From Entonaema liquescens (Eukaryota; Ascomycota; Sordariomycetes; Xylariales; Xylariaceae): a stretch of DNA of 64,000 bases. Numbering within the stretch: the stretch's first letter is position 1; each line of letters opens with the position of its first letter. Positions 46,476-57,209 of this stretch are shown one piece after another. The notes beneath the pieces are model-generated. The model was not told the origin of the DNA and searched no databases. It saw only the letters and a list, made by a program, of their open reading frames with translations. The stretch is taken from contig CADCSX010000003.1 of assembly GCA_902805475.1 (NCBI GenBank), forward strand, positions 1,612,001 through 1,676,000, read 5' to 3'. The position numbers and the translations under genes were made by a program.

Positions 46476-47203
46476 CTACGTTCCCCCTTCTCCTCCTGCT
46501 CCCCTTCCCACTGCGACTGAGACAGACTGCCGGACTACGCCTCCCACAGGACCAGTAGTGACAACGGTATGATCGTTGTTCTCGTCATCCTCGTCTTCGG
46601 CGGCGGCGAATAACACCCGGATCCAGAGACTGCAGTCCAGACACTCGACCATCAGCACGCCGTCGTCCTCGAACTCCTCCAGGTTCTCCTCGGTGAACGC
46701 GTACCCCCGCGCGTTGCCGCACCGGCACCCCCGGTAGTACACCCCCGTCCGCTCGTCGAACGCCAGGTCATCCAGGTCGACGGTCTCGACGCCCGTCTGG
46801 AACGCCGGAGATTGCGAGGCCCGCTGGGAGGCAGACGTGCGCAGGGCGCGGTCGTACTCCGCGCGCTGCTTGCGGTCCGAGAGGACTGCGTAGGCGTGCT
46901 GGATCTGGTCGACGGTGAATGTGATGCGAGGTGGTTGTTGTTGTTGTTGTTGTTGTTGTTGCGATCCCGGTTTGGGACCTGCTTTTGAAGTCGAGGGTGT
47001 TGGGGTAGATGTCCTGCTGCCGTGCGGACTGTTGCTACTGCCGGATTTATCCGGGTGGTATTTTAGAAGCGCGCGGTGGTACGCTTGCTTCACGATCTTT
47101 TGCTGCTGGGCGGCGCCGGCCTGGCCTTCTAGGTGTCTAGGGGTCAGTGCGAGGATGTCGTAGAGCGTAGGCTCGGCCGACGTATTAGATATAGGGGAGC
47201 CAT
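46476..47203 (-). CDS. DPH4: Diphthamide biosynthesis J-protein Dph4, with one apparent frameshift near the start
   Basis: Iron-binding J-domain protein acting in the first step of diphthamide synthesis on elongation factor 2. The J domain begins PTLYDILALTP, has the HPD motif in KYHPDKSG and ends TVDQIQHAYAVLSDRKQRAEYD. Between HPD and the third helix is an inserted Ser/Thr/Pro linker with nine consecutive Gln (CAA)9. A CSL-type zinc domain follows: VYYRGCRCGN...VECLDCSLWIRV. The J frame lacks an in-frame ATG. The ATG at 47203 reads into it if one C is added to the C4 run (plus-strand G at 47194-47197), giving MAPPISN... and 242 residues. An intact protein is therefore likely, with a one-base sequence error. 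The gene is GC-rich. Confidence 0.88.
46935..46961 (-). repeat. (CAA)9 microsatellite coding for Gln9
   Basis: Nine uninterrupted TTG on the plus strand, reading CAA on the coding strand, inside the J-domain loop of Dph4. Confidence 0.95.
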
Positions 47204-47810
47204 TGATGTTGGATTCACACTAGTTAATTTTTCTTTTCTTTCTTTTTTTCAACTTTTTTTCCTTTTGGAATAGATAAAATATCTAATCAGTTGTGCTCAA
47301 TAAGCCTGTTGAGCTGGCCCGCAAACTGGGAATCTGAGGTTCTCATGTCAAGAGGTAAAGTTCCACGGTTGTAAGTGGCTTATACTATGTTTGTACTAAG
47401 ATGACTTCGTTGGAAACCGGTTTTGAGGGAAAAGTTGGATGGCGCACGTGGTCACGTGAGGCTTGGTTGAGGTTTGCTGGTGAATTATACGGAATAGTAG
47501 AAATAAAGAAGATAAGACTTAAATACCTGGACAATATAATTAAGGAATATGAGAGGGGAAGGGGGGAGTAGAAAATATACTTGAGATCTTCCTGAGAACA
47601 AGTTACTTACCATTCTTAAGTCGGCTATATTCTCATTAGGAAAATCTTATACCAGTACCCAACTAAATACGAAGACGAGCTTATGACACTGCAATGGAGA
47701 GAGTTCCTGGGCTTCTTGAGATATTTCTCCATTTCTTTTGAATAGAGTAATACATAATATTTTGTACATGTTTTTTCCTGGCTGGCATCGTAAAGTCATG
47801 ATATGATTGT
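47204..47810. other. Intergenic spacer
   Basis: Promoter side of DPH4 and 3' side of the mL59 gene. T/C-rich stretch at about 47227-47265; nothing else seen. Confidence 0.6.
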
Positions 47811-48434
47811 TCATCGTGGATATTTGGTCCACCTGTTCTTCCCGATCTATTATTTCTTGTCAGTAACACATTCGACGGCATAGAAATATGTGCCTTACCT
47901 TCCGCCATTCCCTGACAAGCCTTGGCATGCCCAGCATGGCCGTTCTCCTCTTCTCCATCCTGTCCTGCTTGTTAGCATCGAAACCATATAAAAGAAATTT
48001 TCTATGTTGAGCAAATTGCTAGCTAGGAGGAAGCATAGGGCTGTGACGTACTTGGCAGCCAGCATTCTTTCGTGCAAGTGACCCTTGACAGACTGTCCAA
48101 CACCAGTACCACGAACCCGTAGACCATGCGTAACTCTGTGCCGTATACGCTCCTCAGTGCCCTTGGATGTGAACGGTAATAACTCCTCTACTCCATGTTC
48201 CCTTGCTAGTTTTACAAGTTCCGCCTGCCGCCTCAGAGAGTATTCCGGATCATGCCATTTTCCAGTCACGGGATGCTTGTGCGGTAAGAAAGGGTTCGGC
48301 GTAGCGCCGTCCTTGATTGTGTTCGTCCTCGTCGAAGTCGGGAGGATCTGGTTTGGGGGGTACTTGGCGAAGAAGCGCTGTAGTCGCGGGTGCAGCAGCT
48401 TAGCGAGCTCGATATATCTCGTATTTAACGCCAT
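47811..48434 (-). CDS. MRPL25: Mitochondrial large-subunit ribosomal protein mL59 (MRPL25)
   Basis: Component of the mitochondrial ribosome. Three exons: 48434-48052, 47959-47899 and 47846-47811; introns phase 2 and phase 0; 159 residues. The family start is MALNTRYIELAKLLHPRLQR, then FAKYPPNQILP, HPVTGKWHDPEYSLRRQAEL, VKLAREHGVEELLPFTSKGTE and GLRVRGTGVGQSVKGHLHER. Exon 2 reads MEKRRTAMLGMPRLVREWRK and exon 3 IGKNRWTKYPR. The first intron uses the CAG at 47962-47960, 11 bases after a CTAAC branch site; nearer AGs break the frame. It is divergent from PRP28 over about 516 bases. Confidence 0.93.
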
Positions 48435-48950
48435 CCCCCCAAGATCGCAATCAAGACACTTCTCGTTTTGTTGCGATTGGGAATTTGGTAATTGGGAAGA
48501 CGTCTTGCTGATAACGTGAGGAAAGTCGCAAAATCGCAAAAGCTCTCCCAATTTTTGGCTGCCAATGGCAAGTGACAAGGTTTCTCTATCTGAATTACAT
48601 AAATCTCCGATTGGTTCCCGTTGTTAGCGGCTTGGATGGGTTAGGTACTTTGTAACATGTACCCCCGACACGCCGATGTCAGTCTGGTGTTTCTACCTCT
48701 TTGCCTCCAACTCAGAAGTTTGGAAACAAACAGAAACAAAGCCAACTTCGGCGCTGTATCCTCTTAATTTCGAATACAATTGATAGATTAGATCTTTGTA
48801 GTGGATCGATCTTATTAATTTCTATAAATCCTCATCCGCCGAATAAATCTCGAGTTTTATCAAGCCACCTATTCCATACGCTGAAAGTAATTCTAAAGGT
48901 TCAGAAAGTCGTTACAAAGACTTGTCGTTTTAAGTCGTGACCTTGCGATC
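48435..48950. other. Divergent promoter region, mL59 / PRP28
   Basis: 516 bases between two oppositely directed starts. No TATA-like element stands out; a GGTACTTTG word lies near 48642. Confidence 0.55.
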
Positions 48951-51194
48951 ATGGGAATGCAGCCGCGCGCTGGATCGGTAGCCGATACCAACGGAACGAA
49001 CAGCACCAATGGAACAAATGGAGAGGCGAACAGACGAAAAGCACCCTTAGATATCGAAGAGATTCTACGCAAGAAGAAAGAGGCAAACGAAGCTGCCTCA
49101 AAACCAAGATTTATTCCCAAGGCTGAGCGCGAGCGCCTAGAAGCAGAAAAACGAAAAGAAGAGGAAGAGAAGCGAAGACGGAAAGCAGAAGAAGAAGCGC
49201 GAAGTAAACCTAACGGCCAGTCTACAACCACGTCAAGATACGATGGACGACACGCGGATCGTCGCGACAGAGATCATGCACCAGTTGTTCCGACCGGACC
49301 TAGGGCCATGCGCCAAACTGGCAATGATAGGCGCGATGCCGACGACCGCGAGAACGGTGATGCGCGAGGGAAATCAAGGGGCAAGAAGGGAGTAGCCGGA
49401 GAGAAGCGAGCGGCGCCAGAAGAGACAGAAGCAGCCTTAATACGAGCACGATACATGGGCCCGGAAATGAATCAGTCTACGTTTTCGGCCAAGAAAAAGC
49501 GAAGAAGAACTACGGAGAAGAAGTTTAATTTTGAATGGGATGCGGAAGAGGACACAACGCAGGACCACAACCCCATTTACGCAGAGAGGGCCGAGCCTAC
49601 TTTCTTTGGAAGAGGAAGGCTGGCCGGGTTTGGCGATGACATGACAGAAGAGAACGCAAGGAAGTATGCCATGTCTCTGATCGAACGCGATCCTGAAAAT
49701 GGAGAGCAACGAGCACGTGAACTACTAGATATGATGCAAAAGGCGAAGGAGAGGGCCAATCGTAATGGCTTAGGGAAGCATTGGTCTGAGAAGAAGCTGG
49801 AGGATATGCGCGAACGAGATTGGCGTATCTTCAAAGAAGACTTCGGTATCTCTACCAAAGGCGGATTAATTCCCAATCCAATGCGAAATTGGCAGGAATC
49901 CGGTTTACCCCGTCGTCTATTGGATATCATCAGCAAAGTTGGGTACGACGAGCCGACTCCGGTCCAGCGTGCTGCAATCCCTATTGCTCTACAGGCAAGA
50001 GACCTAATTGGTGTAGCCGTTACTGGTTCAGGAAAGACAGCTGCTTTCTTACTGCCGCTGCTAGTATATATCTCGGAATTACCACCATTGACTGAACTCA
50101 CTAAAAACGACGGCCCATACTCATTAATTATAGCCCCAACCCGAGAGTTAGTTCAGCAGATCGAGAGTGAAGCCAAGAAGTTCGCCGGTCCACTAGGGTT
50201 TACCGTCGTCAGTCTTGTCGGTGGACATTCGCTTGAGGAGCAGGCGTTTGCCTTGAGAAACGGCGCTGAAATTATTGTTGCCACACCTGGTCGTCTTGTC
50301 GACTGTATCGAACGACGTCTATTAGTGCTATCCCAATGTTGTTATATTATTATGGATGAAGCGGATCGTATGATTGACATGGGTTTCGAAGAACCAGTCA
50401 ACAAGATCCTAGATGCGCTCCCCGTCACCAACGAGAAGCCAGATTCCGATGCCGCCGAAGACGCACAACTAATGAGCCGACACCTCGGAGGCAAAGACCG
50501 ATATCGACAGACCATGATGTATACAGCTACCATGCCGGCAGCCGTCGAGAAGATCGCAAAGAAATATTTACGCCGACCCGCCACAGTAACCATCGGTAAT
50601 GCAGGAGAAGCCGTAGATACGGTCGAACAACGGGTTGAATTTGTTCCCGGAGAGGACCGCCGCAAGAAGCGTTTGCAGGAGATCCTATCATCCAATGAAT
50701 TTGCACCCCCTATTATCGTGTTTGTGAATATCAAACGCAACTGCGATGCAGTCGCTCGAGAAATCAAGCATATGGGCTTCTCAGCCGTCACGCTTCACGG
50801 CAGCAAGACCCAGGAACAGCGAGAACAGGCACTTGCCTCGGTTCGCGGCGGCACGACGGACGTTTTGGTTGCGACAGATCTTGCTGGTCGTGGTATTGAT
50901 GTTCCGGACGTATCTCTCGTCGTCAACTTCAACATGGCCACCAGCATCGAAAGCTACACGCATCGTATCGGTCGTACAGGTCGTGCCGGCAAGAGTGGTG
51001 TTGCTATTACATTCCTGGGCAACGAAGATGCGGACGTCATGTATGACCTGCGGCAAATGCTGTCAAAGAGCTCAATATCTAGGGTACCGGAGGAGCTTCG
51101 CCGGCACGAGGCGGCACAGCAGAAACCAAATAAGGGGCCCAAGAAGCTCGAGGAGAGGGGCTTCGGTGGTAAAGGTGGTACTACATGGGATTAG
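48951..51194 (+). CDS. PRP28: Pre-mRNA-splicing DEAD-box ATPase Prp28
   Basis: Spliceosomal helicase that displaces U1 snRNP from the 5' splice site as U6 takes over. Single exon, 747 residues. The charged N-terminal region (~1-290) is rich in Lys/Glu/Arg, with the KFNFEWDAEEDT segment. The Q-motif region RNWQESGLP...PTPVQRAAIP precedes motif I AVTGSGKT (~356), Ia PTRELVQQ, Ib TPGRLVD, II DEAD (~468), III TAT, then IV-VI including HRIGRTGR (~670). The 30-residue acidic insertion after motif II (LPVTNEKPDSDAAEDAQLMS) is typical of Prp28 relative to other DEAD-box proteins. It shares a divergent promoter with mL59. Confidence 0.96.
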   Translation: MGMQPRAGSVADTNGTNSTNGTNGEANRRKAPLDIEEILRKKKEANEAASKPRFIPKAERERLEAEKRKEEEEKRRRKAEEEARSKPNGQSTTTSRYDGRHADRRDRDHAPVVPTGPRAMRQTGNDRRDADDRENGDARGKSRGKKGVAGEKRAAPEETEAALIRARYMGPEMNQSTFSAKKKRRRTTEKKFNFEWDAEEDTTQDHNPIYAERAEPTFFGRGRLAGFGDDMTEENARKYAMSLIERDPENGEQRARELLDMMQKAKERANRNGLGKHWSEKKLEDMRERDWRIFKEDFGISTKGGLIPNPMRNWQESGLPRRLLDIISKVGYDEPTPVQRAAIPIALQARDLIGVAVTGSGKTAAFLLPLLVYISELPPLTELTKNDGPYSLIIAPTRELVQQIESEAKKFAGPLGFTVVSLVGGHSLEEQAFALRNGAEIIVATPGRLVDCIERRLLVLSQCCYIIMDEADRMIDMGFEEPVNKILDALPVTNEKPDSDAAEDAQLMSRHLGGKDRYRQTMMYTATMPAAVEKIAKKYLRRPATVTIGNAGEAVDTVEQRVEFVPGEDRRKKRLQEILSSNEFAPPIIVFVNIKRNCDAVAREIKHMGFSAVTLHGSKTQEQREQALASVRGGTTDVLVATDLAGRGIDVPDVSLVVNFNMATSIESYTHRIGRTGRAGKSGVAITFLGNEDADVMYDLRQMLSKSSISRVPEELRRHEAAQQKPNKGPKKLEERGFGGKGGTTWD

Positions 51195-52519
51195 AAGGTT
51201 TTATTAACCTATTACAAGGAGAATTTGGCCGCGGTGGTTACTACATAACGGTGGTGCTTAAGTGCGTGTCACCTATCTGGCTGGTTTAACCGCTGGTAAA
51301 GGATTAATCAAATACCTTACTTAGAACTACTTAGATATCCGCGTAGGGCAGTCTGAATACTAACGCCAGAGGTCAATTTACGGGTAGTTTCAAAAACGAG
51401 CTTGAGTGAATATTCGGTATGATGTCGTATTGTTGTTATCGACCATATAAAGCCGAGCCCCTAAAGTGTTATAGTTATAAATCCCAAGAACCATTTGATA
51501 GACCTATAGCAAGGGTCGTACTTCAAGAACATGGTAAGGAGTAAATGAGAACAAGAGAATTATATTATAACATATGCCCACATGACTTGTTCTAGACTTG
51601 ACAGAAGGAAAGCAGAAGAAGATCAGAATATTATGCAGTGCTGAGCAATACTGGGTTGTTATCTCAGATAATGGGGCACATGATGTCTATACTCTATAAC
51701 CCCAAAGTATCAGGTCGCACGAAGAGTGAACATCTCAAATTGCGAAGTTGAATCAAGTATCAATGGGTAGCACCGAATGGATGGGATTCCCTCTTTTGGG
51801 TTTTATTCGGTTGTATAGTATGTATGATATGTATGGGGATCTGCGTTTCCTATGTTCTAGAATCACCAATTAAGATGCGACCCTGCATGAGATTTTGTTT
51901 CTAAAAGTTGCAGTCTTTTCGGGGGGGACGGCCGGGTGCAGCGCTACTGATACCTTTACCAGTTACCGGAGTAGGTAAGTACTCGTTCTGTCGGTACCCA
52001 GACCCTGCAACATCCCGCTACACCGCCTGCCTTCCGTGGCGTCATTTTTCACTTTTCAACTTTTTTCTTCAACTTTTTTTCCTTCTTCCACAGAAACATC
52101 CTTGTCCATACCTCTATCTATACATTTTGGTACCCTGAGGGCTCAGTACATACAACATACCTTACACAACGCACATATACACACACACAGAGAAGAAGAA
52201 ACAAGAAGATAATACTAAGGCGGCTGCTGGTCTGGTAAAAGCAAAAAGAGGAAAAGAGAAAAGAAAAAAAAGAAAAATTCTAATCTGTTTTCTCATAAAT
52301 GCACGAATAGGGAATCTCCCTGACTGCCCCTCACTAACTTTTTTGTTTTGTATATGGTACCCCTCCATTGTAATACCGCATACCGCATGTGAATTTCCCG
52401 AAAGTCACTAATCTGTATTATATTTTTTATATTTTTTTTTTTTTGACAATTGCACTATATGACAATTGTATTATATCGCCTTATTATTTTCCTTCTTTAG
52501 CCTTCCCTTCCTTACACAT
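51195..52519. other. Intergenic spacer, 1.3 kb
   Basis: No gene recognised. Its right part is T-rich, with purine-rich stretches near 52190-52275 and T10-type runs near 52430, the presumed promoter and leader of the aminopeptidase. Confidence 0.6.
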
Positions 52520-55500
52520 ATGTCTCTACGAACCGCTAGTCGTGTCGACTTCGTCCCTCGAGTCTCAACAACCACACGACTACGATTAAGACCACGTACT
52601 CTACCTCGTACTCTTCTTAGGTTTCAAGCCGCACCTCAGTGGAGACAAAATCACATCTGGCGCACTCCTGCCTTATCCTCTCCACCTTCCTACGGGTATT
52701 CATAACCTAATTGACCGCTCTTCTAAGCCAATTAGACCCCTAGACTAATGCGGAATCTAGGCTTAGTCCACGTCTTGGGAATCACTCCTCACTCACTTCT
52801 GTTTCAAGAACATCTCCTTTCGAGAAGTCTAGAAACACCACTCTCTCGACACCCCTTGTTCGATACTGTTCATACCGGAGACAAAATATGTGTAAGCTTG
52901 CTGGAGACATTGACCACACCGGGGGGGCTACCCCGGACCCCACCCAGGGCCGGGAGCTTCTCCCTACCAACGTCATCCCGAGACACTACGATATCACCTT
53001 AGAGCCTAATTTCGACAAGTTCACCTTCGAGGGTAAGGTTCTTATTGATTTCGACGTCCAGGAAGATTCCAAGTCTATCTCTCTTCACAGCCTTCAGATC
53101 GATATTCACAGCGTCAACATCAAATCTGGAGACAACGTTATCAGGTCAGCTTATGTCTTATAATTGACGTGTACTATTATTCTGACATCTCCACGTAGCT
53201 CTTCCTCGGCAATCACCTACGATGAATCTAAGCAGGTTACTAGCATTGAACTCAAGGATGCCATTCCAAAGGGCAAGGTCCAGCTGGAAATCAAGTACTC
53301 TGGCCTGCTTAACGATCAGATGGCTGGCTTCTATCGCTCTACGTACAAGAAGCCAGATGGCTCCGAAGGTATCCTTGCTACTACGCAGATGGAAGCCAAC
53401 GACTGTCGTCGAGCTTTCCCCTGTTTCGATGAGCCTATGCACAAGGCGAAATTCACCGTCACTCTCATCGCAGACAAGCACTTAACATGTCTCAGCAATA
53501 TGGACGTTGCTTCCGAATCAGAGGTACACTCAGAAATAAGTGGTTCTACAAAGAAGGCCGTCAAGTTTAACACGACCCCTCTCATGTCAACCTACCTGGT
53601 CGCCTTCATCATTGGCGAATTGAATTATATCGAGACTAACAAGTTCCGTGTTCCGGTCCGAGTATACGCTCCCGCTAGTTCAGATATTGAACACGGCCGC
53701 TTCTCGCTCGAGCTCGCTGCACGAACTTTGGAGTACTACGAGAAAATATTCGGAGCTGAATTCCCGTTGCCCAAAATGGACATGGTTGCCATCCCCGATT
53801 TCGCGGCGGGCGCCATGGAAAACTGGGGTTTGATCACCTACCGTGTTGTCGACCTTATGCTAGATGAGAAGGCCAGCGGTGCGGCAATGAAAGAGCGTGT
53901 CGCCGAAGTCGTTCAGCATGAGCTTGCACACCAATGGTTCGGTAACTTGGTTACTATGGACTGGTGGGAAGGCCTATGGCTGAACGAAGGCTTTGCGACT
54001 CTGATGAGTTGGCTAAGTAAGTTCTCAGTTTGATTATGGTTAATATGAATGATTGGCTGACAGTGATAACCCACTTAGGCTGCAACTACTTTTACCCAGA
54101 ATGGAAGGTCTGGGAAAACTATGTCACTGATAATCTCCAGAGCGCCTTGGGATTGGACTCGCTGAGGAGCAGCCATCCTATTGAGGTGCCAGTCAAGCGG
54201 GCCAGTGAGGTTGATCAGATTTTCGATGCCATCTCATACTCTAAAGGTTCATGCGTCCTTCGTATGATCTCTACGTATCTTGGCGAGGAGACTTTCCTAG
54301 AAGGTGTCAGGAGGTACATCAAGAAACATGCTTATGGTAACACACAGACTGATGATCTGTGGGCGGCCCTTGAAGATGCCAGCGGCAAGCCGGTCCGAGA
54401 ATCATGTCCATCTGGACCAAGAACGTGGGTTACCCGTAGTCCAGGTCACAGAAGATGAGAAGGCTAGTTCAATTCGCGTCAAGCAAAATCGATTCCTGAG
54501 GACCGGTGACACAAAACCTGAAGAGGACAAAGTGTTATATCCGGTCTTCTTGGGCCTCCGAACGAAGGATGGCGTAGACGATTCATTAACATTGACGAAG
54601 AGGGAAGATGTGTTCAAGGTTAAGAACTTGGACTTCTTCAAGCTAAATGCAAACCACACCAGCATCTACCGCACATCCTACACACCGGAACGCCTCACAA
54701 AGCTTGGCCAATCTGCCAAAGAGGGGCTACTGACAGTTGAGGATCGTGCTGGAATGATCGCCGACGCTGGTGCTCTTGCTGTATCTGGTTACCAGAAAAC
54801 CTCCGGTGTTCTGAACCTACTGAAAGGGTTCGACACGGAAGAGTCGTTTGTGGTATGGAGCGAGATCATTGCCAGGGTTGCAACCGTTCAATCCGCGTGG
54901 GTTTTTGAGGATGCCGCGGTTAAGGATGGCCTCGAAGCCTTTGTTAAGGAGCTTGTTAGTGAGAGAGCTCACAAGTTAGGATGGAACTTCTCGGACAAGG
55001 ATGGTCACGTTGAACAACAATTTAAGGCGATGCTGTTCGGAGCAGCTGGAATGGCCGGCGACGAGAAAATTATTGAGGCGGCTAAGGAGATGTTCAAGAA
55101 ATATATGGATGGCGATAGGTCTGCTATCCACCCGAACATTCGGGGAAGCGTGTTTAGCATGGCCCTCAAGTATGGTGGAAAGGAGCAGGTAAGTTTAATA
55201 TATTGGATGCCCTCTGACAACGACTAATACGATGCTTAGTACGACGCTGTTCTCGACTTCTTCCGCAAGTCTAGCAACAGCGACGAGCGTAACACGGCCC
55301 TGCGTTGCATCGGTCGGGCAAAAGACCCGGCCTTAATCAAGCAGACACTGGACTTTGTCCTCAGTGGCGAAGTCAAGAGCCAAGATATATACCTTCCAGC
55401 AAGCGGACTCCGCAGTCATGCCGAGGGTATCGAGGCGCTATTTAGCTGGCTAACTGAGAAATGGCCACAAATCACCAAGCGCCTCAGCGGGAACGCGCCC

Positions 55501-55713
55501 ATCCTAGGTTCTATGGTTACTATTTGCACATCTAGCTTTGCAAAGCGGGATCAACTCGATAGAGTAGAGGAATTCTTCAAGGATATTGATACTAAGAACT
55601 TCGCTCAGCCCCTTGCTCAAAGCAAGGATGCCATTCGCAGCAAGATTGCATGGCTAGAGCGCGACCGCGATGACGTCGCAAAATGGGTTAAAGAGAACGG
55701 ATACAGCTCGTGA
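52520..55713 (+). CDS. APE2: M1-family zinc aminopeptidase (Ape2/Aap1-like), with two apparent frameshifts
   Basis: Zinc exopeptidase removing N-terminal residues. Exons: 52520-52695, 52809-53144, 53199-54016, 54079-55188, 55240-55713. Residues 1-~110 are Arg/Ser/Thr-rich and poor in acids, like a mitochondrial presequence; an internal ATG at 52888 (MCKLAGD) could start a cytosolic form. Catalytic motifs are GAMENWG and HELAHQW with the downstream Glu in LWLNEGFA. Around 54400-54435 the frame shifts twice: one A is missing from an AA run (VRE-IMSIWTKNVGYP) and one C from a CCC run (YP-VVQVTED). Adding both bases makes the exon sum exactly divisible by three (971 residues). The first intron has a weak GTATTC donor, so the presequence exon is less certain. 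Confidence 0.9.
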
Positions 55714-57209
55714 GCGATGAATCGACACGGTATACCTGTACGGATTTAGAGGGTATTTGCTGGGGAGGTGTTTAGAGGAGAGCCCGAGAGATACCCGTAG
55801 AAGAAGAAAAGGATAGAAAAGCAATCGCCAATCAGAAGAAAGAAAGAAAAAAAAGCATTAACAATATTTATACTTGTTATCTTCTCGTGAGCTATTGCGT
55901 GCTTGTCTACTTATGTATAGTGTGTGTAGAAGCCTTCGAGTTTACCAGGGAATAGATATGTAGCATGTGAAACTCCGGCCGTATCCGTACATATGAAGCT
56001 AATAGTCCCCTTTATTACACATATCATACATGTATTGCCCTCATATTGCTACAAGGCCAGCAATAATAAATATAGGCCTGGTATAGAATTAGAAGAGACT
56101 CGTCTAGAATTGTTACATAATAACTGTTAGTCACTGTTATGATTGTCAATAGTATACCTTACCTAAGGCATTGACCTAAAGCATTACTTAATATATTATT
56201 TCCAGCCCCTCCAGCCCCTCCTGCCCCTCTTCCCAGACCAGAGTTGACTCGCCAAGTACCTATCTAGATACCTAAAGCGAGGCAACCGCAATGAAAGTAC
56301 CTAAGCTAAGTAGAGCCTCCTAAACTCTGACTGCAGGTGTCCTTGACGTGTGTCGGGCCGGTAATGGCGCCAATGGACTAGGTAGCCAACCAATTTGATT
56401 TTTTTTTCAATCTCAATTTCAAGTAATAGGTAAGCTTGGCAAGTAAGACATGTACCTTGGGTAGCGTAGCAGGTATGGACCTAAGGTAGGCAGGTATGTA
56501 CTACATACTATACCTAGTTATTGTGGTACCTACACAGTTAGAAGTAATAGGCCCCTCCTTCCTCCGATGTCATCCTGGTGAGGTCCGTCGCCGGACCCCG
56601 CCAATTATAAGTCCAACTGCTAAGTCCAATCGCAAGTCGTGCCATTCCGTTTGTTCACTCACGTTGTCCGTCCAGCCCACGCTGCAGCAGCCCACTTACA
56701 TCAAACGGAGGCGTTACCAGGTACCTACCTCTAACATTTCCTGCCTTGTTGAAACTCAACTTTTTTTTTTTCTTTTCTCTTCTTCTACTTCCTCATCGAT
56801 TCACCTCGTCACACCAAGTCCCTAACTATATCACTAGAAAACAGTAAGTTCACCAGCTTCATTATCCCAACCCTGCTAGAAATTTATTCACACGTCCAAT
56901 GCTCATATCCCAATTTCTTCTATTAATGACATCTTGAGCTACCCCGCCATCCCACCATCCTACCCCTCCACTTCTGACGTCCCCTACACTTTTCTTATGT
57001 TTATACTCAACTTTTGAGGTATATATCTGCTCCTCGGATTGAGTCGCCTATCAAGGTTCTTATTGAGCGAATTTCTAACCTCCGTTTTTGTTTTTATTAA
57101 TTACCTTGAACTCTGCTGTACTTTTTCTCCCCAAGTTCATCCAACTTCAGCCCTTCCGTAACTAACTCAACACTTTTTTTTAGTCCCCAACCCATATTCG
57201 GACGTCAAC
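55714..57209. other. Intergenic spacer and enolase leader
   Basis: Left part: 3' region of the aminopeptidase. Middle: TACCTA words at about 56258-56310 and 56455-56530. Right part (56560-57209): strongly pyrimidine-rich promoter/leader with a candidate leader intron. Confidence 0.6.
56844..57183 (+). other. Candidate 5'-leader intron of enolase
   Basis: Donor GTAAGT at 56844 and acceptor TTTTTTTTAG ending 57183, 26 bases before the ATG. Leader introns are common in fungal glycolytic genes; transcript data are lacking here. Confidence 0.5.

Noticed and set aside
46282..46572. Plus-strand open frames opposite the end of DPH4
   Set aside because: Low-complexity complement of the Dph4 C-terminus; no motif.
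47900..48052. mL59 intron 1 ending at the nearer AGs (AACAAG, AAGCAG or CATAG)
   Set aside because: The nearer AGs after the branch site break the frame, and CATAG would add eleven unexpected residues; CAG at 47962-47960 gives AAK-MEKRR as in the family.
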